Origin: an uncultured Pseudomonadota bacterium | GTDB lineage: Bacteria; Pseudomonadota; Gammaproteobacteria; Methylococcales; Methylomonadaceae | Reading direction: 5' to 3' | Assembly (NCBI GenBank): GCA_903834465.1 | Contig: CAILJB010000033.1 | Location: 1 to 64,000 of the forward strand | DNA: 64,000 nt | Part shown: one piece after another, positions 56,421-64,000 of the stretch | Numbering within the stretch: the stretch's first letter is position 1 | How the letters are laid out: every line of letters begins with the position of its first letter | Translations under genes and position numbers: made by a program | The notes under the pieces: model-generated | Told to the model about the DNA's origin: nothing | The model's input: only the letters and a program-made list of their open reading frames with translations | Databases searched by the model: none

Positions 56421-58085
56421 CTAGGACAGCTTTTTGTATTTCAAACGACGTGGTGAATCCGCATCCGTGCCTAAACGACGATGACGATCCGCTTCATAAT
56501 CAGCGTAATTGCCTTCAAACCAAACCACTTGGCTATCACCTTCAAACGCCAAAATGTGCGTGGCAATCCGGTCTAAAAACCAACGATCATGCGAAATAAC
56601 AACCGCACAACCTGGGAAATTCAACACCGCATCTTCCAAGGCTCGTAACGTTTCAACGTCTAAATCGTTAGTTGGTTCATCGAGTAACAAAACGTTGCCG
56701 CCTGTTTTCAATAATTTTGCTAAATGCACTCGATTTCGTTCACCGCCAGACAAATCGCCAATGAATTTTTGTTGGTCGCCGCCTTTAAAATTGAAACGTC
56801 CCAAATAAGCGCGTGATGGCGTTTGATAAGTGCCAACAGTAATCATATCTAACCCTTCGGAGACTTCTTCAAACACGGTTCTTTTTGCATTCATGTCATC
56901 GCGTAACTGGTCAACGTAAGCGAGTTTTACCGTTTGTCCAATCGTCAATTCACCCGAATCCGGTTGTTCAAAGCCTGCCATAATACGGAACAATGTCGTT
57001 TTACCCGCACCATTCGCGCCGATAATTCCCACAATGCCACCTTGCGGCAATTTGAAATTCAAATCACTGAATAATAATTTATCGCCAAACGATTTTGAAA
57101 TACCGTTTGCCTCAATTACCACGTCGCCCAATCTTGGACCGGGTGGAATGTAGATTTCGTGAGTTTCATTACGTTTTTGGACATCACTCGACGACAACTC
57201 GTCAAAACGTGCCAAACGCGCTTTGCTTTTCGCATGACGACCTTTTGTGCCAGAACGCACCCATTCCAACTCTTCTTTCATGGCTTTTTGACGCGCAGAT
57301 TCTTGTTTTTCTTCTAACAATAATCGCGCACTTTTTTGGTCGAGCCAGCTAGAATAATTGCCTTCCCACGGAATGCCAGAACCACGGTCGAGTTCTAAAA
57401 TCCAACCGGCAACGTTATCCAAGAAATAACGATCATGCGTTACCGCCACGACTGTTCCGCTGTAATCATGTAAGAAGCGTTCGAGCCATGCAACGGATTC
57501 GGCATCTAAATGGTTGGTTGGTTCGTCGAGTAACAACATATCGGGATTTGAAAGTAATAACCGACATAACGCTACGCGGCGTTTTTCACCGCCCGATAAT
57601 TTCGTGACATCCGCCTCCCAATCAGGCAAACGCAACGCATCAGCAGCCACTTCTAATTTACGGTCTAAATTATGACCATCGCAAGCGTTAATAATGTCTT
57701 CTAAGCGTGCTTGTTCTGCGGCAAGTTTGTCAAAATCTGCATCTTCGGCAGCGTAATCTAAATAAACTTGGTCAAGTTGTGCAAGCGCGTTTTTGATTTC
57801 AGCGACAGCTTCTTCAATATTGCCACGCACGGTTTTGTTTGGGTCGAGTTGTGGTTCTTGCGACAAATAACCAATGTTGATGCCTTTAAGCGGAATCGCT
57901 TCGCCTTCGATTTCTTTGTCAATGCCAGCCATAATGCGTAACAACGTCGATTTACCAGAGCCGTTTAGACCTAAAACACCAATTTTTGCGCCTGGGAAAA
58001 AAGACAGCGAAATGTCTTTTAAAATGTATTTTTTAGGCGGAACAATTTTGCCCACCCGATTCATAGAATAAATATACTGAGCCAT
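56421..58085 (-). CDS. ettA: Energy-dependent translational throttle protein EttA (ABC-F ATPase)
   Basis: 554 aa with two ABC domains and no membrane part. It binds the ribosomal E site and couples translation initiation to ATP/ADP levels. [29 protein letters not shown] is the typical EttA N-terminus. First cassette: Walker [10 protein letters not shown], signature [11 protein letters not shown], Walker [12 protein letters not shown]. Second cassette: [20 protein letters not shown] and [11 protein letters not shown]. The arm and linker ([23 protein letters not shown]) lie between them. Length matches E. coli EttA (555). Confidence 0.97.
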   Translation of the reverse strand: MAQYIYSMNRVGKIVPPKKYILKDISLSFFPGAKIGVLGLNGSGKSTLLRIMAGIDKEIEGEAIPLKGINIGYLSQEPQLDPNKTVRGNIEEAVAEIKNALAQLDQVYLDYAAEDADFDKLAAEQARLEDIINACDGHNLDRKLEVAADALRLPDWEADVTKLSGGEKRRVALCRLLLSNPDMLLLDEPTNHLDAESVAWLERFLHDYSGTVVAVTHDRYFLDNVAGWILELDRGSGIPWEGNYSSWLDQKSARLLLEEKQESARQKAMKEELEWVRSGTKGRHAKSKARLARFDELSSSDVQKRNETHEIYIPPGPRLGDVVIEANGISKSFGDKLLFSDLNFKLPQGGIVGIIGANGAGKTTLFRIMAGFEQPDSGELTIGQTVKLAYVDQLRDDMNAKRTVFEEVSEGLDMITVGTYQTPSRAYLGRFNFKGGDQQKFIGDLSGGERNRVHLAKLLKTGGNVLLLDEPTNDLDVETLRALEDAVLNFPGCAVVISHDRWFLDRIATHILAFEGDSQVVWFEGNYADYEADRHRRLGTDADSPRRLKYKKLS

Positions 58086-58139
58086 AGTTTTTTTAAAGGT
58101 TTAAGATGAAAGTTCGGAAGAAAGTATAACAAATTTCTC

Positions 58140-59558
58140 TTAATTCGCCGCTTGCTCAAGTTTGCTGTGTTGTTTGGAATAAACGAAATAAAACACTAAA
58201 CCTATCGCTAACCAAATCAAAAATCGCCACCATGTTTGCGCCGGTAAAAACGCCATCAACGCGCCGCAAGACAGCATTCCTAATGCGGGAAATAAAGGAC
58301 TGTAAGGCGACCGGAACGGACGGGGCAAATTAGGTTGTGTAAAACGTAACACAATTACACCTAAACACACCAACACAAATGCAGCTAATGTTCCAATATT
58401 AACCAATTCTGCTAAATCGCCCAGCGGAATGAATCCGGCAATAATTGCCATAATCACGCCACACATCACAATCACGCGCACTGGCGTTTGGGTTTTTTCA
58501 TGTACATCATTGAAAAATTCGGGCAACAAACCATCGCGTGCCATAGCAAAAATCACCCGCGTCAAACCATAATAAAGCACTAACATGACCGTTGTTAAAC
58601 CTGCAATCACACCTGTTGCAACTAAGGCAGATGCCCAATTAAATCCAAGTAGTTGCAACGCATGTGCGACCGGTGATACCACATTCAAATCGCTATAAGG
58701 CACAACGCCGGTGAGCAGACCGGAAACTAAAATATAAATTGTTGTACAGAAAACTAACGACACGACAATGCCAAACGGTAAATCTTTTTGTGGATTTTGC
58801 GCTTCTTCGGCGGCGGTTGAAACCGCATCAAACCCAACATACGCAAAAAAAACAATGGATGCACCAGCAAATACGCCAATCGTTTTTCCATCCGGCAACG
58901 TTTGAAACCAACCAAATGGCATAAAGGGATGCCAATTTTCGGGATGAATATTGAAAACCGCTAGCGAAATAAATACTGTAATTGTAACCAATTTCACGCA
59001 GACCATGATGTTGTTGATTTTCGCGCTTTGTTTTACGCCGGCAATTAACAATCCCATTAAACACAAAATAATCAACGATGCGGGTAAATTGATAATACCA
59101 CCCAATTTTGGGGCTTTCGTTAAAACGTCAGGTAATGCAAAACCAATTGCTGTGAGTGCGTTGTTAAAATAGCCTGCCCAACCGTTAGCTACGGCGGCAA
59201 CTGAAATGGCATATTCGAGCAACAAATCCCAACCGATAATCCACGCAATCAATTCACCAAATGCCGCATAACTGTAACCGTAAGCACTGCCACAACCGCC
59301 AACCGATGCCGCCAATTCTGCATAAGATAATGCTGCAAACGCACAAGCAAAACCTGCAACAATAAACGATAAAACTACCGCCGGTCCTGATTGTGTCGCC
59401 GCAGCAATTCCAGTTAAAACAAAAATTCCCGTGCCGATAATTGCGCCAACGCCTAAAAAAGTTAAATCCCATTTGGACAAACAAGCATTAAGGTTATTAC
59501 TACCTGTGTTTTCGCCTTTGAGCGTAATTGCTTTAGTGCGGAAAAGTTGTTGCATCAT
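58140..59558 (-). CDS. APC-family amino acid permease
   Basis: About 472 aa with 12-13 hydrophobic segments. The first helix carries the APC signature GVGAIIGTGIFVLTGIAA, and FAALSYAELAASVGGCGSAYGYSYAAFGE is typical of the cationic-amino-acid-transporter/YfnA-like subgroup. FAYVGFDAVSTAAEEAQNPQKDLP is the conserved loop-6/7 motif. It probably imports basic or branched amino acids in symport; the substrate cannot be told. The ATG at 59558 is preferred over an in-frame TTG at 59570. It lies 29 bases after holA on the same strand. Confidence 0.92.
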   Translation of the reverse strand: MMQQLFRTKAITLKGENTGSNNLNACLSKWDLTFLGVGAIIGTGIFVLTGIAAATQSGPAVVLSFIVAGFACAFAALSYAELAASVGGCGSAYGYSYAAFGELIAWIIGWDLLLEYAISVAAVANGWAGYFNNALTAIGFALPDVLTKAPKLGGIINLPASLIILCLMGLLIAGVKQSAKINNIMVCVKLVTITVFISLAVFNIHPENWHPFMPFGWFQTLPDGKTIGVFAGASIVFFAYVGFDAVSTAAEEAQNPQKDLPFGIVVSLVFCTTIYILVSGLLTGVVPYSDLNVVSPVAHALQLLGFNWASALVATGVIAGLTTVMLVLYYGLTRVIFAMARDGLLPEFFNDVHEKTQTPVRVIVMCGVIMAIIAGFIPLGDLAELVNIGTLAAFVLVCLGVIVLRFTQPNLPRPFRSPYSPLFPALGMLSCGALMAFLPAQTWWRFLIWLAIGLVFYFVYSKQHSKLEQAAN

Positions 59559-59586
59559 AAAATATCTCAAAAAATAGTTATAAATC

Positions 59587-60585
59587 TTAGATGAATAGCA
59601 AACATACCGCTAAAATCGTCTCCCAGGCATCACCGGATTCTTGACCTTTGGCTTGTCGGTCGGCTTTTGCGCTAAGTTGCAATACTTCAAATAATTTGTC
59701 ATGCGATAGCCGTTTAAGTGCTTTATCCACTAAGGCAACGCGCTTATCCCAAATTTGATTCGCTCGAAAAACGGAATCTTTGCTTTGTCCGTTTGCGAGT
59801 GCAATTTTTATTTTGCACAACGTGCGAGCTTCGCGCATCAATGCCCACAAAACAATGGGGGCGGCAATACCTTCAGCTTGCAGACCGGCTGATACTTTGA
59901 AAATTCGATTTACATTTGCCGCCAAAATCGCATCAATTAGTTTGAATACGTCGTAGCGCGAACTGTCTGCTACGGCTTCAAAAATTTGTGTTTGTGTAAG
60001 CGACGTTGCGCCATAGAGGACATACAATTTTTCAATTTCTTGCGCGGCAGCAAGTAAATTCCCTTCCACTCGCGCGGCGAGCAACGCTAAACCATCTCTG
60101 TCTGCATGCAAACCACGTTGTTGTAATCGATTTTGTAACCATTGTATTAGTTCATCGCCTTCAGGTGGTTTGACTTGAATGGTGATACCCACTTTATCGA
60201 CCGCCTCAAACCAGCGCGTTTTCATGCTGGCACTGTTTAATTTTCCGGTCGTGATTAACAAAACAGTGTCAGCCGGTAAACGCTCACAATAACTTATTAG
60301 CGTTTTCGCGCCTTCGTTACCAAAATTGGTATTTGGCACACGCAAATCAAGCACTTTTTTATCGCCAAAAATTGATAATGAACTCGCCGCCGTCGTAATT
60401 TCTGACCATTCAAAACCCGTATCGGTCGAAAAAATTTCACGTTGCGAAAAGCCAGCACATTTTGCAGTATGACGAACAGCATCGGCTAATTCGCCAATTT
60501 GCAAGGGTTCATCGCCGCTGAATAAATACACTGAACCGAGATTTTTTTGTAACGACGGGACTAATTGTTCGGGTTTTAGGCGCAT
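59587..60585 (-). CDS. holA: DNA polymerase III delta subunit
   Basis: 332 aa. HolA opens the beta sliding clamp within the clamp loader. MRLKPEQLVPSLQKNLGSVYLFSGDEPLQIGE is the conserved N-terminus, and the AAA+-like domain I follows with STDTGFEWSEI and LDLRVPN. Domains II-III contain KLNSASMKTRWFEAVDKVG, DGLALLAARVEGNLLAAAQEIEKL and SRYDVFKLIDAIL. Its ATG overlaps the lptE stop (TAATG), so the two are coupled, the usual lptE-holA order. Confidence 0.95.
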   Translation of the reverse strand: MRLKPEQLVPSLQKNLGSVYLFSGDEPLQIGELADAVRHTAKCAGFSQREIFSTDTGFEWSEITTAASSLSIFGDKKVLDLRVPNTNFGNEGAKTLISYCERLPADTVLLITTGKLNSASMKTRWFEAVDKVGITIQVKPPEGDELIQWLQNRLQQRGLHADRDGLALLAARVEGNLLAAAQEIEKLYVLYGATSLTQTQIFEAVADSSRYDVFKLIDAILAANVNRIFKVSAGLQAEGIAAPIVLWALMREARTLCKIKIALANGQSKDSVFRANQIWDKRVALVDKALKRLSHDKLFEVLQLSAKADRQAKGQESGDAWETILAVCLLFI

Positions 60586-61091
60586 TATTTTTCGATTTTA
60601 TCTAACGTGAAACGCGCTTGACTAAGCATGGTGCGTATTGCTTGTTGCGCCATTTCATTTCGTAAAACGGCTTCTTCGTTGTCGCGTGCCAAAATGGCTT
60701 GTTGATCGTTGTAATAATCGCGGCGTACTTCTAAAGTTTGACGCGGTAATAAAATCGCATCTTTAGGCGTGGCAAGTTCATATTCCACGCGATACAACAA
60801 TTCGTATTCGTTAGCTTTACCGCGTGCGCTTAACGATAAAACGCGCCGTTGGAATTGCTCATCAAATAATTTAATTACCATACTCGCATTTTCACGCGCG
60901 GGGGTAAGTTGGCTGTTTGATTGATTAAGTTGTTGCTTTACCTGCTCGCGTAACGTAGGTGTACCACCTTCGAGATAAACTTGTCTTAATTCGAACGGCA
61001 AGGAGGTCGCGCCATGCGGATGAAAGCCACAAGCCGTTAGCATACTCACGAATAATAAAAGAAGGGGCTTAATTGAATGTGTAAAAATCAT
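60585..61091 (-). CDS. lptE: LPS-assembly lipoprotein LptE
   Basis: 168 aa. Outer-membrane lipoprotein that plugs the LptD barrel and helps insert lipopolysaccharide. The signal sequence ends with lipobox LTACGFHPHG, the CGFxxxG form typical of LptE. The mature part has the expected LPS-assembly fold features: LPFELRQVYLEGG, REQVKQQLNQSN, LFDEQFQRRVLSLSARGKANEYELLYRVEYEL and a C-terminal helix (NEEAVLRNEMAQQAIRTMLSQA). leuS, which often precedes lptE, is not here; a histidine kinase gene ends 74 bases upstream. Confidence 0.95.
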   Translation of the reverse strand: MIFTHSIKPLLLLFVSMLTACGFHPHGATSLPFELRQVYLEGGTPTLREQVKQQLNQSNSQLTPARENASMVIKLFDEQFQRRVLSLSARGKANEYELLYRVEYELATPKDAILLPRQTLEVRRDYYNDQQAILARDNEEAVLRNEMAQQAIRTMLSQARFTLDKIEK

Positions 61092-61160
61092 GCGTGTGAG
61101 TTGAAATAAATATTTAGGCGAAAAGTTTAACAGTTCTGCGAAAACCTTGCCTATTTGAAT

Positions 61161-61176
61161 CGGTGCTAAAGCACCG
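61161..61176. repeat. Short hairpin across the hybrid-kinase stop codon
   Basis: CGGTGCT-AA-AGCACCG is a perfect seven-pair inverted repeat that includes the stop codon of the histidine kinase gene. No T-run follows. It may slow readthrough into lptE or be incidental. Confidence 0.35.
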
Positions 61177-63151
61177 CTTGTTGAATTTGTTCAAAACGAA
61201 ACTCGGCAACAAGCGTTTCAATTACACTTGCTTGTTGGGGATAAGTGGTTTTTATTTGCGACACAATTTCTAATACGGCTTCCACATCTAACAATTCGGC
61301 AGCTTGATGTAGCTCTTTACGAATTTCAACACTTAATAAGGTGAAATCGACCAGCATATCCGTGTTATTTTCAACAGCTACTGTAGTTTGTGTTGGTTCG
61401 TAACGATATTCTAGCGACAATAATTGCCCCATCATTTGAAACAACCTATTTTCATTAAATGGCTTGGTAAGCATATCATCACAACCCGCTGCTAAAATCG
61501 CTGCTCTGTCTTCTGCAAAAGCACTAGCGGTAAGCGCGGCAATTTTGATTTTTTTACCTTCAGGCAAAGCGCGAATAGCTTGCGTTGCTTGATAACCGTC
61601 CATAACAGGCATTCGCATATCCATCCAAATAAAATCCGGTTGCCATGATTGAAACATTGCCACGGCTTGCTCGCCATTTTCCGCCACCCGCACGTCAAAG
61701 CCTACATTTTCCAACAAACGCATAATGAGCAAACTATTGTCAATATTATCTTCTGCAACTAATACCTTTACTGGTATTTTCGGCGATAACACGCCCAGCA
61801 CTTGATTTTGCACTTGTAAATCTTTCGGTGCCGTCGATTCAGGTAAGTTTAAGACAAAAGTAAATGTACTGCCTTGTCCTAACACACTTTTGACGGTAAT
61901 TTCACCGCCCATCAAATGCACAAATTCCTGGCTAATGGCTAAACCTAACCCTGTGCCTTCCCCCTTTGCAATGCCATTTTCGGTTTGATAAAATGCTTGG
62001 AAAATCTTGGCTTTATCATCATCGCTAATACCTGAGCCGGTATCACTAATTTCAAAACACAAGTTCTTGTTCAATGGTGTTATACGCAACAAAACATTAC
62101 CTTTATCGGTATATTTAACCGCATTATTGAGTAAGTTAATTAGCACCTGACGCAAATGATGTTCATCACCACACACAAAACGAGGCAAATTACCATCGTG
62201 TTCTACCGAAAATGTCAGTCCTTTCATATCAGCGCGTCCGCGTACAATATCGCTAATAGTGGAAAGCAATTCATTTAAATTAAATGGTGCGTTATTAACA
62301 ATAGTTTTTCCTGCTTCAATGCGCGAAATTTCTAATACATCGTTAATTAAAGCTAACAAATGTTGTCCTGCATGGTTAATAGTTTGTAATTCTTTTTTAT
62401 GCTGCTGACTTATGGAAATATCGCGTTCCATCAATTGCGAAAAACCTAAAATTGCATTCAACGGTGTGCGGAGTTCATGCGACATATTGGATAAAAAAAC
62501 ACTTTTCGCTCGATTTGCCGTTTCAGCCGTGGTTTTTGCCGCTTCCAATTCGACGGTACGTTCAACCACTAATTGTTCTAAATGCTGCCGATAAGTGTTT
62601 AATTCAGCTTCGACTTGTGCGCGTTGAAAACTACGAATTTCATTGCTAAGAATTAAGGCTGCATGACGAAAAAAAACCGGTAAAAAAGCGCGTAATGCCA
62701 TCCCACCAATGTGTAAATTCTCGATTTTAATAACGCCAATTAACTCATTACTCACTAATAACGGAAATGCCCATACCCATGCCCCCGGCACAACCTCACC
62801 GTGCAATAATGCGTCACTTGAATCGGTAGAAATTTCAACAAATTCATGATTATTAAATACTTGCGCCACTAACGAATCGTCTACTTCCGTTAAAATTGTC
62901 CGCGTTCCTAAAAAATCCACATAATGTAATTCCTCGCCAATCCAGTAATAGAGTTTGATATTTGTACCACCAATGCTTTCAACAATGCTATAGAGCATTG
63001 AATTGATTAAGCTATCTATCCCAGGTTGAGAATCTAATCTTTCAATTAAACTGAGTACCAATTGCAAAGTGGATTTTTCTTCTACTAATCGACGCATACG
63101 AGTTCGCAAATCTAATTCAAGTTGTGATGCGTTGTTACTTGGTACGTTCAC
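61166..63151 (-). CDS. Soluble hybrid histidine kinase (GAF-like, HisKA, HATPase, receiver)
   Basis: 661 aa with no membrane segment, so the input is cytoplasmic. A GAF-like domain covers about residues 35-175 ([33 protein letters not shown]). A coiled coil follows (about 180-215). HisKA has phospho-acceptor His225 in [20 protein letters not shown]. The ATPase domain has [19 protein letters not shown] and GTGLGLAIS. The receiver domain has [10 protein letters not shown] and Asp511 in [11 protein letters not shown]. The last 120 residues are a short helical tail. It starts with GTG, overlapping the DUF1638 stop (GTGA), so it is coupled to that gene. There is no separate response regulator or HPt gene in view. 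Confidence 0.94.
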   Translation of the reverse strand: MNVPSNNASQLELDLRTRMRRLVEEKSTLQLVLSLIERLDSQPGIDSLINSMLYSIVESIGGTNIKLYYWIGEELHYVDFLGTRTILTEVDDSLVAQVFNNHEFVEISTDSSDALLHGEVVPGAWVWAFPLLVSNELIGVIKIENLHIGGMALRAFLPVFFRHAALILSNEIRSFQRAQVEAELNTYRQHLEQLVVERTVELEAAKTTAETANRAKSVFLSNMSHELRTPLNAILGFSQLMERDISISQQHKKELQTINHAGQHLLALINDVLEISRIEAGKTIVNNAPFNLNELLSTISDIVRGRADMKGLTFSVEHDGNLPRFVCGDEHHLRQVLINLLNNAVKYTDKGNVLLRITPLNKNLCFEISDTGSGISDDDKAKIFQAFYQTENGIAKGEGTGLGLAISQEFVHLMGGEITVKSVLGQGSTFTFVLNLPESTAPKDLQVQNQVLGVLSPKIPVKVLVAEDNIDNSLLIMRLLENVGFDVRVAENGEQAVAMFQSWQPDFIWMDMRMPVMDGYQATQAIRALPEGKKIKIAALTASAFAEDRAAILAAGCDDMLTKPFNENRLFQMMGQLLSLEYRYEPTQTTVAVENNTDMLVDFTLLSVEIRKELHQAAELLDVEAVLEIVSQIKTTYPQQASVIETLVAEFRFEQIQQAVL

Positions 63152-63768
63152 GACAGGGATGAATGTTTTCGCGTAATGACATCGTTTAAAACAGATTCTA
63201 AATGGTCAAGTGATACATCTAGCCAAACCAAAGGCAAATCAACAAAATCGGCAGCCGCTTGAGCAGCTGAGGTGAAATCAGTTGAACAGGGTGTGCGTAA
63301 CGCCATAATACATTTGTGACTGCTATGAAAAATTTCCCGAATTACAGCAGGATTTTTACCAAAACATTCCGTCAGCATGGGTTCCCACGTCAACGCCCAA
63401 TCTTCGAGTAAAAAATATGCGCCGTTGCTCAATTCTTCCATAAATTTTTCGTAGCCGAGCAACATAACAATGCAATTTTGCCCTTGGGTGCGAAGCGTGT
63501 GATATTTAGTCAAAATATCGTCCATACGAGGATGGCATGAACCGTAAAACACAATAGTTTCACGTCCTTTTGATTCATCAAACGTGAGCGATTCATTGAG
63601 TTCGTTATACAGACGGTCGAAATAATTGTGCAACGCAGAGGCTAAAAATTGCGTTTCTACATTCCAGCTATTTTTCTTAATTAAAAATTCGACTTCTTTA
63701 TGCAAAATACCGCAACCGACTATTACAATAGGTTTTTCTGAAACAATGGGAATCGTTTTTTGTGGCAT
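63148..63768 (-). CDS. DUF1638 family protein
   Basis: 206 aa, function unknown. DUF1638 signature segments visible are [48 protein letters not shown] near residue 90, and [14 protein letters not shown]. Three conserved Cys/His positions ([25 protein letters not shown]) could bind metal or a corrinoid. DUF1638 genes are often found beside corrinoid-protein methyltransferases. The start at 63768 has GGAGA eight bases upstream; the frame extends further but would overlap the methyltransferase. It starts one base after that gene's stop and ends overlapping the hybrid kinase. Confidence 0.86.
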   Translation of the reverse strand: MPQKTIPIVSEKPIVIVGCGILHKEVEFLIKKNSWNVETQFLASALHNYFDRLYNELNESLTFDESKGRETIVFYGSCHPRMDDILTKYHTLRTQGQNCIVMLLGYEKFMEELSNGAYFLLEDWALTWEPMLTECFGKNPAVIREIFHSSHKCIMALRTPCSTDFTSAAQAAADFVDLPLVWLDVSLDHLESVLNDVITRKHSSLS

Positions 63769-63769
63769 T

Positions 63770-64000
63770 TTAAAATCTCCCATATTCAAATGCGGCATCG
63801 AGCATCGCAACAATATTTTCTTCGGGAATTTGCAGTGGCATCACACCTGTTCCGAAAAGAAAATGTCCACCGACTTTACCAATCTCGCATAAACGTTTCA
63901 CTTCTTCGCGAGTTTGCGTTGGCGACCAGTGAATCAATTTAATGTCTTCAATCACACCACACGTTAAAGCAGTTTTACCAATAATTGCTTTTGCTTCGGC
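63770..64000 (-). CDS. Uroporphyrinogen decarboxylase-family methyltransferase, C-terminal 76 residues
   Basis: The gene continues beyond the window. The visible end reads KTALTCGVIEDIKLIHWSPT, then QTREEVKRLCEIGKVGGHF, LFGTGVMPLQIPEENIVAML and DAAFEYGRF, with TAA at 63770-63772. This matches the C-terminal strand-helix pattern of URO-D superfamily corrinoid methyltransferases (MtaA/CmuA type), where a glycine-rich GT/GC-x-M/L-x-P-x-x-I-P-xEN segment is conserved, followed by a DAAxEYG end. Its neighbours DUF1638 and the hybrid kinase are on the same strand, so the set may handle methyl-group chemistry. The exact substrate is not readable from this piece. Confidence 0.82.
   Translation of the reverse strand, partial: AEAKAIIGKTALTCGVIEDIKLIHWSPTQTREEVKRLCEIGKVGGHFLFGTGVMPLQIPEENIVAMLDAAFEYGRF

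Overview
The window is a compact, AT-rich chromosomal segment of a gammaproteobacterium. The support comes from gene content: rpoD, lptE-holA, bepA-like, hslVU, a monofunctional relA-like gene, an agmatine deiminase pair, a yajR-like transporter, and a tmRNA whose tag begins ANDENY. A type II sulfide:quinone oxidoreductase, a persulfide dioxygenase-rhodanese fusion and a SulP transporter point to a sulfide-oxidising lineage. A Beggiatoa/Thiothrix-like relative (Thiotrichales) is my best guess, not a demonstration. There is no prophage, insertion sequence or CRISPR array. Almost everything is a tightly spaced single-copy gene.

Layout. 1-232 (minus) is the 5' part of tmRNA (ssrA), cut by the window edge. 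280-6190 (minus) is a sulfide-oxidation cluster read rhodanese > persulfide dioxygenase-rhodanese > sqr > sulP > lipoprotein > duplicated small membrane protein > unknown 126-aa protein. A well-matched sigma54 promoter lies 31 bases before the rhodanese start. TGTTTCA operator-like half-sites lie further upstream. A divergent sigma54 activator with no sensor domain starts at 6393. 7336-19121 (minus) is a long co-directional run: nadE, UPF0182, pmbA, Tat-exported superoxide reductase, a 53-aa membrane protein, Kef-type antiporter, aguA, aguB, relA. 19250-22402 holds a small unknown gene, an NlpC/P60 lipoprotein and a chemoreceptor. 22630-28569 (plus) is a czcCBA-type metal efflux operon ending in a PII-like gene. 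metH follows at 28658.

32481-33347 is an AT-rich orphan AbiGi-like gene. Next come a BepA-like metalloprotease, rpoD with its own promoter, and a CAU-anticodon tRNA (probably tRNA-Ile2). About 1 kb downstream of the tRNA is nearly empty and holds the debris of a two-gene cassette. Its second gene resembles an ADP-ribosyltransferase-like toxin family and carries internal deletions and a frameshift.

37951-64000 is mostly core: greA, carAB, a DD-carboxypeptidase with a histidine-rich tail, a GH17-like secreted protein, grpE-dnaK behind a heat-shock promoter, a DUF29 gene, hslVU, rdgB-ligA-yajR, a secreted cyclophilin with an extra domain, ettA, an amino-acid permease and lptE-holA. The window ends in a coupled set, all minus: a corrinoid/URO-D-type methyltransferase (cut by the edge), a DUF1638 protein and a soluble hybrid histidine kinase.

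The most interesting places are the sigma54-controlled sulfide-oxidation operon with three uncharacterised downstream genes, the decayed cassette beside the tRNA, the orphan AbiGi-like gene, and the URO-D/DUF1638/hybrid-kinase unit. I did not find a clearly new multi-gene defence system.
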